Below are positions 53,551 to 62,178 of a stretch of 64,000 nt of DNA, piece by piece. This DNA is from JACCTH01 sp963761985. GTDB taxonomy: Bacteria > Actinomycetota > Acidimicrobiia > Spongiisociales > ZC4RG35. The stretch covers positions 62,001-126,000 of the forward strand of contig CAVXIT010000010.1 of the NCBI GenBank assembly GCA_963761985.1. Reading direction: 5' to 3'. The position numbers and the translations under genes were made by a program. The number at the start of each line of letters is the position of its first letter. Position 1 is the stretch's first letter. The notes beneath the pieces are model-generated. The model searched no databases. It was not told the DNA's origin and saw only the letters and a list, made by a program, of their open reading frames with translations.

Positions 53551-53819
53551 CAGCCGCGCAGCTGGGAGATCAGGCGCGTCTTGGTTTCTTCGAGGTGGCC
53601 CTGGCGCATCACTATGTCACCCAGGAGCCGCTTGAATCTGGTCACTTCAGCCCGGGTGGAAAGGGCTTCGAGCCGGTCAATCCCCATCGCCGCATCGCGC
53701 TGCGCATCGTCGTTGATGTGTCGATGCGCCTCCAACTCGGCCTCCACCAATCTTCGTTGGGTGGCCAGCCCCTCGAGCTCGTCGAGGATCCGCAGCAGCT
53801 TCTTTTCCGCCCGCTTCAT
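53550..53819 (-). CDS. Small coiled-coil protein of unknown function
   Basis: 89 residues, rich in charged residues and predicted to be almost wholly helical (KRAEKKLLRILDELEGLATQ, RRLVEAELEAHRHINDDAQR, RFKRLLGDIVMRQGHLEETK). No family recognised. Its stop overlaps the polA start by one base (TGATG), so it is translated together with polA and may be a polA-linked helper, but nothing in the sequence shows this. Confidence 0.6.
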   Translation of the reverse strand: MKRAEKKLLRILDELEGLATQRRLVEAELEAHRHINDDAQRDAAMGIDRLEALSTRAEVTRFKRLLGDIVMRQGHLEETKTRLISQLRG

Positions 53820-53890
53820 GGATGCCTCACGTTAAATCGCGCGGCCGACGTAGCTGCCGCCATCAAGTGGGTGGCCGGGAGGCCGAAAAT

Positions 53891-56039
53891 ATGGCGGTGA
53901 CCATCACGCAGCCGGGGGTTGTTCAACGCCCCGTTCGCCAACGGATCCGATTCGGCTCAACCGCTTTGTTCGGTGTGACTGCTGGCTTGTCCGCCCTGCT
54001 CATGTTCACCATCGAGCCGCTGGCCGCCAAGCAGCTGCTCCCGGATCTTGGTGGCTCGGCCGCGGTTTGGAACACAGCCATGGCCTTTTTCCAGGTGGCG
54101 TTGCTCTTGGGATATCTGGCAGCACATCTCATCGGTACACATGTTCCGTCACGCTGGCGCCTCCCCTTCCAGCTGCTTCTGCTCGTGGGGCCGCTGTTCA
54201 CCCTTCCATTTCGCTTTTCCGACCACTCCGCCAGCCGACGGCCCGATCACCTGGGAGCTCGCCGCCTTGGCCGTGGGAGTGGGAGCGCCGTTCATCGGCC
54301 TGGCGTCCTTCAGCCCCACCGTGCAGGGATGGTTGGCGGGAAGCCGTCATCCTCGAGCGTCAGACCCCTTCTTCCTCTACGCCGCGAGCAACGTCGGCAG
54401 CTTTCTCGGCTTGCTGGCCTATCCGCTGCTTATCGAGCCGAACATTGGTTTGGAGAGCCAGGGCCGGTACTTTCGCTGGGCTTACCTCGCCTTGATCGGA
54501 CTGGCCCTGGGGGTGGTATTGGTCGCCCGTCCGGTTCAGAACACTCACCTGGCAGCGCTCAGACAACCAATCCATCCCTCACAGAAACTGCGCTGGATCG
54601 TCCTCGCTGCCGTCCCGGCACTGATGCTCCTCGCCGTCACCCGGCATCTCGCAACCGATGTCGCCTCGTTCCCGCTCCTCTGGGTGGTCCCGCTGGCGCT
54701 CTACCTGGGTACCTTCATCGTTGCCTTCTCGTCCCGTTCGGCGCGGTTCACCTCGTTCTCCGCCCGGGCGTTCCCAATGCTCGTCATCGTGGCGGTCACC
54801 GCGTCGGTGGGTGTCATCAACGATCTCAGGATCGGGCTCGTCGTGCCTTTGCTGATCTTGATCTGTGCGGGTCTGATCGGACATGGGCGCCTCTTTGCCA
54901 CGCGGCCCGATGTCTCTCGCCTCACCGAGTACTACCTGTGGGTTTCTGTCGGCGGGGCGATTGGGGGAATGCTTGGAGCGTTCGCGGCGCCGATGATCTT
55001 CAATTCGATCGCTGAGTATCCGATAGCTCTCGTCGCCACTGCTGCTCTGCTACCGGGCGTTATCGAGAAACCATCCCGCCGGAATAGGGTTGTGCTGGTC
55101 GTCTGGGCCGGGCTCCTGGCGGCGTCCTTATTGTCCACGAGCATCAACCTGACCGGGCTTCTGGTTGGGCTCGCCGGTCTGACCGCCTATCTGGTAGCCG
55201 GCCGCTCACCGCTCTTTGCGTTCTTGCTCGCGGGTTGCTTGCTCGTTGCCAACGCAAGTGATGACGGCGAGATTCTCGCTCGCGAGCGCACCTTCTACGG
55301 GGTCTACAAGGTCCTAGAGAACGACGAAGGCTTTCACCTGATGGTCTCCGGAACCACGGTCCATGGCGTCCAGCAATTCGAGCCGGAGATCTCCCTCTCT
55401 CCTGTTGCGTATTACATCCCGGAGGGTCCGATCGGGCAGTTGATGACCACAATCGGCCGGGGGGCCGAGCACATCGCAGTTCTAGGACTAGGAGCCGGCG
55501 TCCAGTCGGCGTTTCTCGAGCCGGGGCAACGGCTCACCTATTACGAGATCGACCCGGTCGTCGGTGACCTGGCGACCAACCCGGACCTATTCACTTTCAC
55601 GGCCGAGTCGGCCGGTGAAATCGATTTTGTCTTTGGAGATGGCCGGCTGGCCCTCGAACCCGTCGAAGCTCAGTTCGATCTGCTTTTCATGGACGCCTTC
55701 ACGTCGGACGCAATTCCAACCCACTTGCTAACCGTCGAGGCGGTTGAGCTCTACTTCACGACTTTGAAAGAGAATGGTGTCCTCGGATTCCACATCAGCA
55801 ATCGTCATCTCGACCTCGAGCCGGTGGTTGGCCGGATCGTCGAGCATCTCGGCCTTGAAGCACGGATCATCGACTTCGTGACTTCCAACCCGCGTGGCTC
55901 TGCCTCGACCTTTGTCGTGATCGCCCGCGATCTGGCCGACGTCGCCGAGCTGGTTGCCCAGCCTGGTTGGCGACCTCTCCGAATCGGTGACGACCTGTGG
56001 ACCGACGACTTCACCAATCTCCTCGGAGTGATCCGCTGA
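53891..56039 (+). CDS. Fused MFS-like / spermidine-synthase-like membrane protein (one frameshift)
   Basis: About 715 codons. Start MAVTITQPGVVQRPVRQRIR at 53891. Helices FGVTAGLSALLMFTIEPLAA, KQLLPDLGGSAAVWNTAMAF and FQVALLLGYLAAHLIG (typical of this fused family), then a frame change near 54220, more helices with VGAPFIGLASFSPTVQGWLA and FFLYAASNVGSFLGLLAYPL. The C-terminal Rossmann domain has IAVLGLGAGVQSAFLEPGQR, YYEIDPVVGDLA, VFGDGRLALEPVEAQFDLLF and MDAFTSDAIPTHLLT, where spermidine synthases keep the catalytic Asp. Substrate unknown. The second such protein in the window (see 28972-31098). Divergent from the polA operon. Confidence 0.82.
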
Positions 56040-56117
56040 ATCGGCGCCGTTCTACAGACTCGTTATCCGCGTCCAGCGCGGCTCCGAACCCTGGGTTCGC
56101 ATTAACGTTTCATTTGC

Positions 56118-56201
56118 GCCGGAGTGTCGAAATTGGCAGCCGAGATGGACTCAAAATCCATTGTGGGAAACCACGTGCGGGTTCGAGTCCCGCCTCCGGC
56201 A
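56118..56201 (+). tRNA. tRNA-Leu (anticodon CAA)
   Basis: 84-base class II tRNA. The acceptor stem GCCGGAG pairs with CTCCGGC, with discriminator A at 56201 and no encoded CCA (the next bases are CTA). The anticodon stem ATGGA/TCCAT encloses the loop CTCAAAA, giving anticodon CAA. Variable arm TGTGGGAAACCACG and T loop GGTTCGAGTCC fit leucine. Confidence 0.95.
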
Positions 56202-56275
56202 CTAAAGCCCAGATAGACAACCCCAGCAGGGCAAATCCATAGGTGACTAGCCCCTTCGTTCTATCGTCTTACATG

Positions 56276-56370
56276 CAACGGCCACCGGAGCCCTCATCCT
56301 TTGCCGCATCCCCCCACTCCCCCACTCCCTGGCTCAGGATGATCAGGCGATGAAGGTGGCCGTTGCTTTT
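56276..56370 (+). terminator. Long-loop hairpin with T-run after tRNA-Leu, possible terminator or small RNA
   Basis: CAACGGCCACC (56276-56286) is matched exactly by GGTGGCCGTTG (56355-56365), followed by CTTTTTA. The stem has 11 pairs, but the loop is 68 bases, rich in C and carrying CCCCCCACTCCCCCACTCC. It may be the end of a tRNA-Leu transcript or a separate structured RNA. Confidence 0.45.
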
Positions 56371-56375
56371 TAAGA

Positions 56376-56407
56376 GACCAGAGATCAGGGGTCAGGAGTC
56401 AGATCAG
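56376..56407. repeat. Heptamer-type short tandem repeat at the trpA stop
   Basis: Four 7-base units in tandem (GACCAGA, GATCAGG, GGTCAGG, AGTCAGA) across the trpA stop codon, similar to short tandem repeats described in cyanobacteria. Shares 14 exact bases with the polA end. Confidence 0.55.
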
Positions 56408-57187
56408 AGCGGCTTTGAATTCTCTGACCGTTTGCCGTAGTGCTTCTGCGGCGGCGGCGGGGCTGGCGGCTTCGAGCACGCGACGGACGATCGCCGTCCC
56501 GATAATCACGCCACTGGCCAACTCCTTGAGCGCGGCGGCCTGAGCGGGGGTGGAGATGCCAACCCCGAAGACCAGGGGGATCTCCGTCTGAGCTCGCACC
56601 CGTTCGCTCAATGACACTGCATGGGGGCTGATCGTCGTCCGCTCTCCCGTCACCCCCATGTCGGACACTCCATATATAAAGGCGGGATCCGCGGCGGCAA
56701 CCCGCCCCAGCCTGGCATCTGTGGTGGTCGGCGAGACGAACTGGACCAAACCGAGCCCCATAGCAGTGCAGGCGGCAGCCAAATCCGAGCTCTCTTCGAG
56801 CGGGAGGTCGGGAACGATGATCCCCGCCGCCCCGCGCTCGGCCAGAGCCTCGGCGTATTCCTCCCAACCGGTCTGCATCACGGGGTTGACATAGGTCATG
56901 GCCAGGACCGGCTTTCCAGTTCGCTTGGCCACTTCTCCCACGATGTCGAGGGCTCGGGCGCGGTTGGTGCCGGCGGCGAGGGCGACTTCGCTTCCGCGCA
57001 TGATCACCGGCCCATCCATCAGCGGGTCCGAATAGGGAATGCCAACCTCGAATCCGTCGGCACCTGCTTCGGCCATCGCTTCGAAAAGCGCAACGGAGTC
57101 TGCGGGCGTGGGCAGACCCGCGGTCAGAAATGGGAACAGTGCGACCTCATTGGCAAAGGCGGCGCGGATCGACTCGTGTCCGTTCAC
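56399..57187 (-). CDS. trpA: Tryptophan synthase alpha chain
   Basis: 262 residues from the GTG at 57187 (VNGHESIRAAFANE). The longer frame reaches back into trpB. It cleaves indole-3-glycerol phosphate to indole. FPFLTAGLPTPADSVAL, ADGFEVGIPYSDPLMDGPVI (catalytic Glu and Asp), MTYVNPVMQTGWEEYAEALA, GIIVPDLPLEESSDLAAAC and FVSPTTTDARLGRVAAADPA, plus FVFGVGIS-type LVFGVGISTPAQAAAL for the phosphate. The last gene of the operon. It overlaps the annotated end of trpB by 41 bases; a one-base change in the trpB end would reduce that to 4 (GTGA). Confidence 0.95.
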   Translation of the reverse strand: MNGHESIRAAFANEVALFPFLTAGLPTPADSVALFEAMAEAGADGFEVGIPYSDPLMDGPVIMRGSEVALAAGTNRARALDIVGEVAKRTGKPVLAMTYVNPVMQTGWEEYAEALAERGAAGIIVPDLPLEESSDLAAACTAMGLGLVQFVSPTTTDARLGRVAAADPAFIYGVSDMGVTGERTTISPHAVSLSERVRAQTEIPLVFGVGISTPAQAAALKELASGVIIGTAIVRRVLEAASPAAAAEALRQTVREFKAALI

Positions 57188-58379
57188 GAATTGGAAAGGA
57201 TTTGGCCCGTGAACGAGCGATCGTCTGGAGGTCTTTGTCCCCTCGACCGGACAGACAGACCAGCACCGTTTTCCCGGCAAGGCGCTCAGCATTTCGACTC
57301 ACCCAGGCAATTGCGTGCGCCGACTCCAGGGCGGGAATGATTCCCTCAGTCCGGGAGAGAAGGTCAACCCCTGCCAGCGCTTCCCGATCGCTGACCGCTT
57401 CGTAGGCGACCATTCCCGCGTCGAACAAGTAGGCGTGCTCAGGTCCAACTCCCGGATAGTCGAGCCCGGCCGAGATCGAATGGGCCTCCATCACCTGACC
57501 CTCGTCGTCCTGCAATAAATAGGTGCGGGTGCCGTGAAGGACTCCGGGACGGCCGGCGTTCAGCGAGGCCCCATGTCTGCCGGTGTCGATGCCTTCCCCG
57601 GCGGCCTCGATCCCGACGAGCTCGATCTCGGTATCGAGCAGGGGGTAGAACAGGCCGATCGAGTTCGACCCCCCACCAACACAAGCCACGGCGACGTCGG
57701 GAAGCTCTGTCCCGAGCTGGGCCAGGCACTCCTCCCCGATGACTCGCTGGAACTCCCGCACCATCCACGGGTAAGGGTGGGGACCAACGGCGGAGCCGAT
57801 GATGTAGTGAGTGGTGTCGACGGTGCGGACCCAGTCGCGCATCGCTTCCGAGACCGCGTCCTTGAGGGTCCCGGCTCCGGAGTTCACCGGGATCACTTCT
57901 GATCCGAGGAGCTCCATTCGTTGCACGTTTAGCGCCTGGCGTTCGATGTCGACGACGCCCATGTAGACCTGACATTCGAGCCCGAGCGCGGCTGCGGCGG
58001 TCGCAGTGGCGACGCCATGCTGACCGGCGCCCGTTTCGGCGATGACCCGCGGCTTGCCCATGCGACGCGCGAGCAAAGCCTGTCCGACTGCGTTGTTGAT
58101 CTTGTGGGCACCCGTATGGGCGAGGTCTTCGCGCTTGAGAAGAACTCTGACCGAGAGCACTTCCGAGAGGCGCCGGGCCTCGAACAAAGGCGTCGGGCGC
58201 CCGACGAAGTTTTTCAGCCAGCGCTCGAATTCGGCCAGGAAGACGGGATCATTCCACGCCTGTTCGAACTCCTCGGCCAGTTCGCCCAACGCCGGCATCA
58301 AGGTTTCAGGTGCGAACGTCCCGCCATATTCGCCAAAACGACCGTTTGCGTCAGGGCGGGATAGCCGGCCGGACTTCAT
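57147..58379 (-). CDS. trpB: Tryptophan synthase beta chain
   Basis: 410 residues. Condenses indole with serine using PLP. FGEYGGTFAPETLMPALGEL, KREDLAHTGAHKINNAVGQA (PLP lysine in HKIN), AETGAGQHGVATATAAAALG, ACVGGGSNSIGLFYPLLDTE (phosphate loop) and LSGRGDKDLQTIA near the end match TrpB1. The last ~15 residues (RSRAKSFPIRERTRVDPRRL) are odd for the family; the alternative frame ends RSFTGQILSNS at a TGA overlapping the trpA GTG, so one more indel near 57215-57230 is possible. The start overlaps trpF by 4 bases. Confidence 0.95.
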   Translation of the reverse strand: MKSGRLSRPDANGRFGEYGGTFAPETLMPALGELAEEFEQAWNDPVFLAEFERWLKNFVGRPTPLFEARRLSEVLSVRVLLKREDLAHTGAHKINNAVGQALLARRMGKPRVIAETGAGQHGVATATAAAALGLECQVYMGVVDIERQALNVQRMELLGSEVIPVNSGAGTLKDAVSEAMRDWVRTVDTTHYIIGSAVGPHPYPWMVREFQRVIGEECLAQLGTELPDVAVACVGGGSNSIGLFYPLLDTEIELVGIEAAGEGIDTGRHGASLNAGRPGVLHGTRTYLLQDDEGQVMEAHSISAGLDYPGVGPEHAYLFDAGMVAYEAVSDREALAGVDLLSRTEGIIPALESAHAIAWVSRNAERLAGKTVLVCLSGRGDKDLQTIARSRAKSFPIRERTRVDPRRLCQ

Positions 58380-58972
58380 CCTGTCTCTTTCACGATCTTG
58401 GCGAATGCCGCGAGCAGGGCGTGATCCTTCTGGCCGGGGCGGATCTCGACGCCTGAGGAGACATCGACCCCAAAAGGCTGTCGGCTTTCGATCACCTGGC
58501 CCACATTGTTGGGAGTCAGCCCGCCCGCGATGACATGAGGCCGGTTGACCTTTGGTAGAGCGTCGAGATCGAGACGACCTCCGTTGCCGGAGCCGTCGGG
58601 CCGCTTCGAATCAAAGAGGGGGTACTGGTCGCTGGGAATCCTCTTCCAGCCGTCACCAAGCCCGACCGGTCGTAGCACCATCAACCCGGCCTCGGCTGCG
58701 GCAGCCCCGGCTTCGTCGGCGAAGAGCCCATAAGGTTGCACCCCGGTGGCACCGGTGGCCAGGGCCGCCGAAACCAATGCCTCGGAGTCGAGGTCGTGTG
58801 TGAGAAGAAACGTGTCCTGCTCAACGCCGGCGATCAGCTCCACCACTAGATCGAGGCTGATCACCCGCGGGGAGCTGGGAACAAGGACAAACCCCAGTGC
58901 GTCCGCTCCGGCTTCGGCGGCGGCGAGGGTGTCAGCGCGATTGGTGAGTCCGCAGACCTTGAGCCATGTCAA
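58376..58972 (-). CDS. trpF: Phosphoribosylanthranilate isomerase
   Basis: 198 residues. Third dedicated step of tryptophan synthesis. LKVCGLTNRADTLAAAEAGA (catalytic Cys in the K-V-C-G start), ADALGFVLVPSSPRVISLDL, VQPYGLFADEAGAAAAEAGL, IAGGLTPNNVGQVIESRQPF and GVDVSSGVEIRPGQKDHALL (catalytic Asp) follow the family order. VQPYG replaces the usual VQLHG, a mild deviation. The start and stop overlap trpC and trpB by 4 bases each. Confidence 0.93.
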   Translation of the reverse strand: MTWLKVCGLTNRADTLAAAEAGADALGFVLVPSSPRVISLDLVVELIAGVEQDTFLLTHDLDSEALVSAALATGATGVQPYGLFADEAGAAAAEAGLMVLRPVGLGDGWKRIPSDQYPLFDSKRPDGSGNGGRLDLDALPKVNRPHVIAGGLTPNNVGQVIESRQPFGVDVSSGVEIRPGQKDHALLAAFAKIVKETG

Positions 58973-59733
58973 ACCGACAGCTCTTTGATCAACGCAGCGG
59001 GATCGGAGCTTTTGACCAGTGCCTCGCCTACCAGGATGGCGTCGTATCCAGCCTCTTGCATACGTCGCGCATCGGCCCCGGTGAAGATTCCCGACTCGGC
59101 CACTTTCACTTCGGCTGGCCCTAGGAAAGGCGCCAGATCCTCCGCGACGGCGAGATCGACATCGAAGGAGCCAAGGTCACGATTGTTCACACCGATGATC
59201 CGGGCGCCTAGGTCGACCGCGACCTTCGCCTCCTCGGAGTTGTGCACCTCGACAAGCGCCGCGAGCCCGGCCCGTTCGACGTCATCGAGTAGAGCCATGA
59301 GCTCGTTCGGGGTGAGGGCAGCCACAATCAGCAAAACCGCCGAGGCGCCCATCGCTCGCGCTTCCCAAACCTGGATCGATTCGAGGATGAAGTCCTTGCG
59401 CAGGATCGGCAGCCGCGACGCCTGCTCCGCCACGGCGATGTCATCCAGGTCGCCGTCGAAAAAAGCCGGCTCGGTCAGCACCGAAAGCGCCGCCGCCCCG
59501 CCCGCTGCGTACTGGGCCGCGAGCGTGGACACGTCGAGATCGGGGGCAAGATGCCCGCGCGATGGAGACCTCCGCTTGATCTCGGCGATCACTGCGAGTT
59601 GAGATGGTCCGGTCAACGCCGGAAGGATCGGTCGGGGCTCGGGAACCGTTTCGGCGCGGTCCATTACGGCTGCTCGCCGCGCGCGCAGGTCGACTACGCG
59701 GTCGCGGGTAGCTTCGAGGATTCGGTCGAGCAC
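58969..59733 (-). CDS. trpC: Indole-3-glycerol-phosphate synthase
   Basis: 254 residues. VIAEIKRRSPSRGHLAPDLD, AALSVLTEPAFFDGDLDDIA, PILRKDFILESIQVWEARAM (catalytic Lys), LVEVHNSEEAKVAVDLGARI, IGVNNRDLGSFDVDLAVAED and VAESGIFTGADARRMQEAGY all belong to the family. The phosphate is held by GVNNRDL and the C-terminal DAILVGEALVKSSDP. It begins 22 bases after the GH13 gene, so the operon continues through it. Confidence 0.95.
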   Translation of the reverse strand: MLDRILEATRDRVVDLRARRAAVMDRAETVPEPRPILPALTGPSQLAVIAEIKRRSPSRGHLAPDLDVSTLAAQYAAGGAAALSVLTEPAFFDGDLDDIAVAEQASRLPILRKDFILESIQVWEARAMGASAVLLIVAALTPNELMALLDDVERAGLAALVEVHNSEEAKVAVDLGARIIGVNNRDLGSFDVDLAVAEDLAPFLGPAEVKVAESGIFTGADARRMQEAGYDAILVGEALVKSSDPAALIKELSV

Positions 59734-59755
59734 CCCTGGGATGGTATCCCTGCAA

Positions 59756-61326
59756 TCAGCCGATGACGATTGCTTCCCAGGGGTCGAGGGATTCGGAAGC
59801 TGCCGATCCGATCAGCGTGACAGTGGTGGAGGCGAGGACTTTCCCGGTGAAGGGCTGGGGATTCGATTTGGAAGAGAGGTTGACGGCCACCGAAATGACC
59901 TCTCCATCGTCGGAGATTCGTCTTGTAGGCGAGAACCGAAGGATCCGACGGGAGCAGTTCGAATCTGCCGGCATGCAGAGCCGGAGTCGCCCGACGCAGG
60001 GCGAGCAGATGCCGGTAGAGCTCGAGCGTGCTCTCGGGATCGCCGAGCTCTGCTTCGACGTTCACGGTCTTGGTGTTGGGGTTGGTCGGGAGCCACGTGT
60101 GTTCGGAAGTGGAAAAGCCGCCAGTGGAATCCCACTGCATGGGAGTGCGGCAGCCATCGCGTCCCAGTCCGGGGACACGCCTCCCGAAAGGGTCTTGTTG
60201 CAACTGCGGAGCAACGGGCAGATCAGTCATGCCCAATTCGTCGCCGTAGTACAGCGTGGGCGTTCCGCGTAGGGTCAGCAGCAGGACGGCCATGGCGCGC
60301 GCCTGTGGGAGACCCCCAAGACGCGTGGCGATGCGTTGCTCGTCGTGATTTCCCGCGACCCAGTTAGGCCATGCATCAGCCGGGAGCGACCGCTTCCATG
60401 CCCTCGGCGACTTTTCTGATCTTGAGCGGGTCGACCCCTGCCGGTAGCAGTGCGAAGTTGAACGGCATGTGGAGCTCATCACCCATGCCGTAGTAGGAAG
60501 CCCACCGGGTCCAATCCCAATCGTGGATCTCGCCGACTGAATACCGCTCCGGATATTCGTCGAAAACAGTCCGCAGTTTGCGAAAGAGCGCATGGATGTC
60601 GGGGTGGGCACCGTCGTGAATGTGTTCGGTCGCGGCCCACTCGGGATTGAACTTGTAGGACTTGGGATCGATCACAGCTGCCGGAGGGTTGTCGCGCAGC
60701 AGGGGATCCTTCACCGCCCGAGCCGCGACATCAATTCGAAACCCATCGACGCCGCGATCCATCCAGAAACGCAAGATGTCGAGCATCTCCCGCTCGAGTT
60801 CGGGATTGCGCCAGTTGAAATCCGGCTGTGAGGCAAGAAAGGAATGGAGGTAGTACTCGCCCGTGTCGGGATGCCGGGTCCAGGCAGGTCCACCGAAGAA
60901 CGATGGCCAGTTGTTCGGCAGCGAACCGTCTGCCTTCCCCGGACGCCATACGTACCAATCTCGCTTCGGATTGTCGAGGCTCGACGCCGACTCGAGAAAC
61001 CACGGATGGCGATCGCTCGAATGGTTGATGACGTAGTCGACGATCACGCGCAGGTTGCGAGCATGCGCTTCCTTGATAAGCAGATCGAAGTCGGCGAGGT
61101 CGCCATACATCGGGTCGACGTCGAGGTAGTCAGAAACGTCGTAGCCGAAGTCGTCTTGCGGTGATGGATAGTGGGGCGATATCCAAAGCGCATCGACCCC
61201 CAGCGTGTTCGAGAGGTAGTCGAGCCGGCTGATAATCCCCTGAAGATCGCCAACGCCGTCTCCGTTGGAATCGGCGAATGAACGGGGGTAGATCTGATAG
61301 ACGACGCCAGACTGCCACCAAAGCAT
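59756..61326 (-). CDS. GH13 alpha-glucosidase / oligo-glucosidase (two frameshifts)
   Basis: About 523 codons, cytoplasmic (no signal). Start MLWWQSGVVYQIYPRSFADS. GH13 conserved regions: DYVINHSSDRHPWF (region I), GFRIDVAARAVKD (nucleophile Asp), YSVGEIHDWDW (acid/base Glu) and WVAGNHDEQRIATRLGGLPQ (transition-state Asp). Frame changes near 60390 and 59925; the tail restored by the second is VISVAVNLSSKSNPQPFTGK, ending ESLDPWEAIVIG, the typical C-terminal beta domain end. QIYPRSF and the HDEQR motif fit alpha-glucosidase/oligo-1,6-glucosidase. The start lies 22 bases after ygfZ; its place in a trp operon is unexpected. Confidence 0.85.
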
Positions 61327-61348
61327 GGCCAAATAATATGGTGGCGAA

Positions 61349-62176
61349 CTAGAGCGGGGAGCCGAGCACTTCTCCCCTGCGGTCTCCGATCCGGACCTGG
61401 TCGCCCGGTTCGACCCGTCGATGAAGAAGACCAAGACCGAGGACTCGTTCCCCGTTCCCGGCAATCGAAGTGAGCATTCCCACCTCTTCACCATCGAGCT
61501 CGGCGACCGCCGGTGCCCGGATCAGCGAAAACTTGGCCGGACCACCTTCGATCTCCACCCGCCGCAAATTGCGGTTCACTCTCCCCTGGCGGGAGTCGAG
61601 CCGGGCAACTAGCTCCTGTCCGAGATAACACCCCTTGGCGAATGAGACCGCCTCTGTGACAAGACCTGTTTCCTGCGGGATCGTGCGCTCGTCGACGTCG
61701 AGATCCATCACGGGTTCCCCTGCTTCGATCCGGGCGACATCCCATTGGTCCTCATCAACTGCCTGCCAGCCCGGATCCTCGGTGCCAAAGCCTCTCACCC
61801 GGTTGCCCAAATCGGAGCGGACTGCTCCGGGGGGGACCTCGTCCAAGAACATCAGAGCCGGGACCGGCGCGCCGACTGTGGCCTTGATCCTGATCTTGTA
61901 GTGATTGAGGTCGGATTCCACCCTCGACCCGATGCGGGCGTCGGTGTAGAGATCAACGCGATCGTCGGTGCCCGCCACCCAGAGCAGGGCCCGCAACTTT
62001 CCTTGCGGCGAGAGGAGAAAGGAGCGAGTCGCCCGGGTGGGATGAAGGTCGGAGAGGTCTTGACTCAAGAGACCGTCGAGGAAACGGCGCGAGTCCGGCC
62101 CCTCGACAGCGACCAGCTCGAAACGGTCTCTGACCAGCCCACGGAAATTAGGCCCAGGAGAATTCGAGCCAGCCAT
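61349..62176 (-). CDS. ygfZ: Folate-binding Fe-S cluster repair protein YgfZ/GcvT-like
   Basis: 275 residues from the ATG at 62176. GcvT-fold protein with the diagnostic K-G-C-Y-L-G-Q-E loop (AVSFAKGCYLGQELVARLDS) and RRFLDGLLSQDLSDLHPTRA near the N-terminus, RSFLLSPQGKLRALLWVAG in the middle and LGLLHRRVEPGDQVRIGDRR at the end. YgfZ proteins use tetrahydrofolate and help maintain certain Fe-S proteins. Its start is 2 bases after the trpE stop. Co-transcription with trpE is clear from spacing, but the reason for the pairing is not. Confidence 0.88.
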   Translation of the reverse strand: MAGSNSPGPNFRGLVRDRFELVAVEGPDSRRFLDGLLSQDLSDLHPTRATRSFLLSPQGKLRALLWVAGTDDRVDLYTDARIGSRVESDLNHYKIRIKATVGAPVPALMFLDEVPPGAVRSDLGNRVRGFGTEDPGWQAVDEDQWDVARIEAGEPVMDLDVDERTIPQETGLVTEAVSFAKGCYLGQELVARLDSRQGRVNRNLRRVEIEGGPAKFSLIRAPAVAELDGEEVGMLTSIAGNGERVLGLGLLHRRVEPGDQVRIGDRRGEVLGSPL

Positions 62177-62178
62177 GC

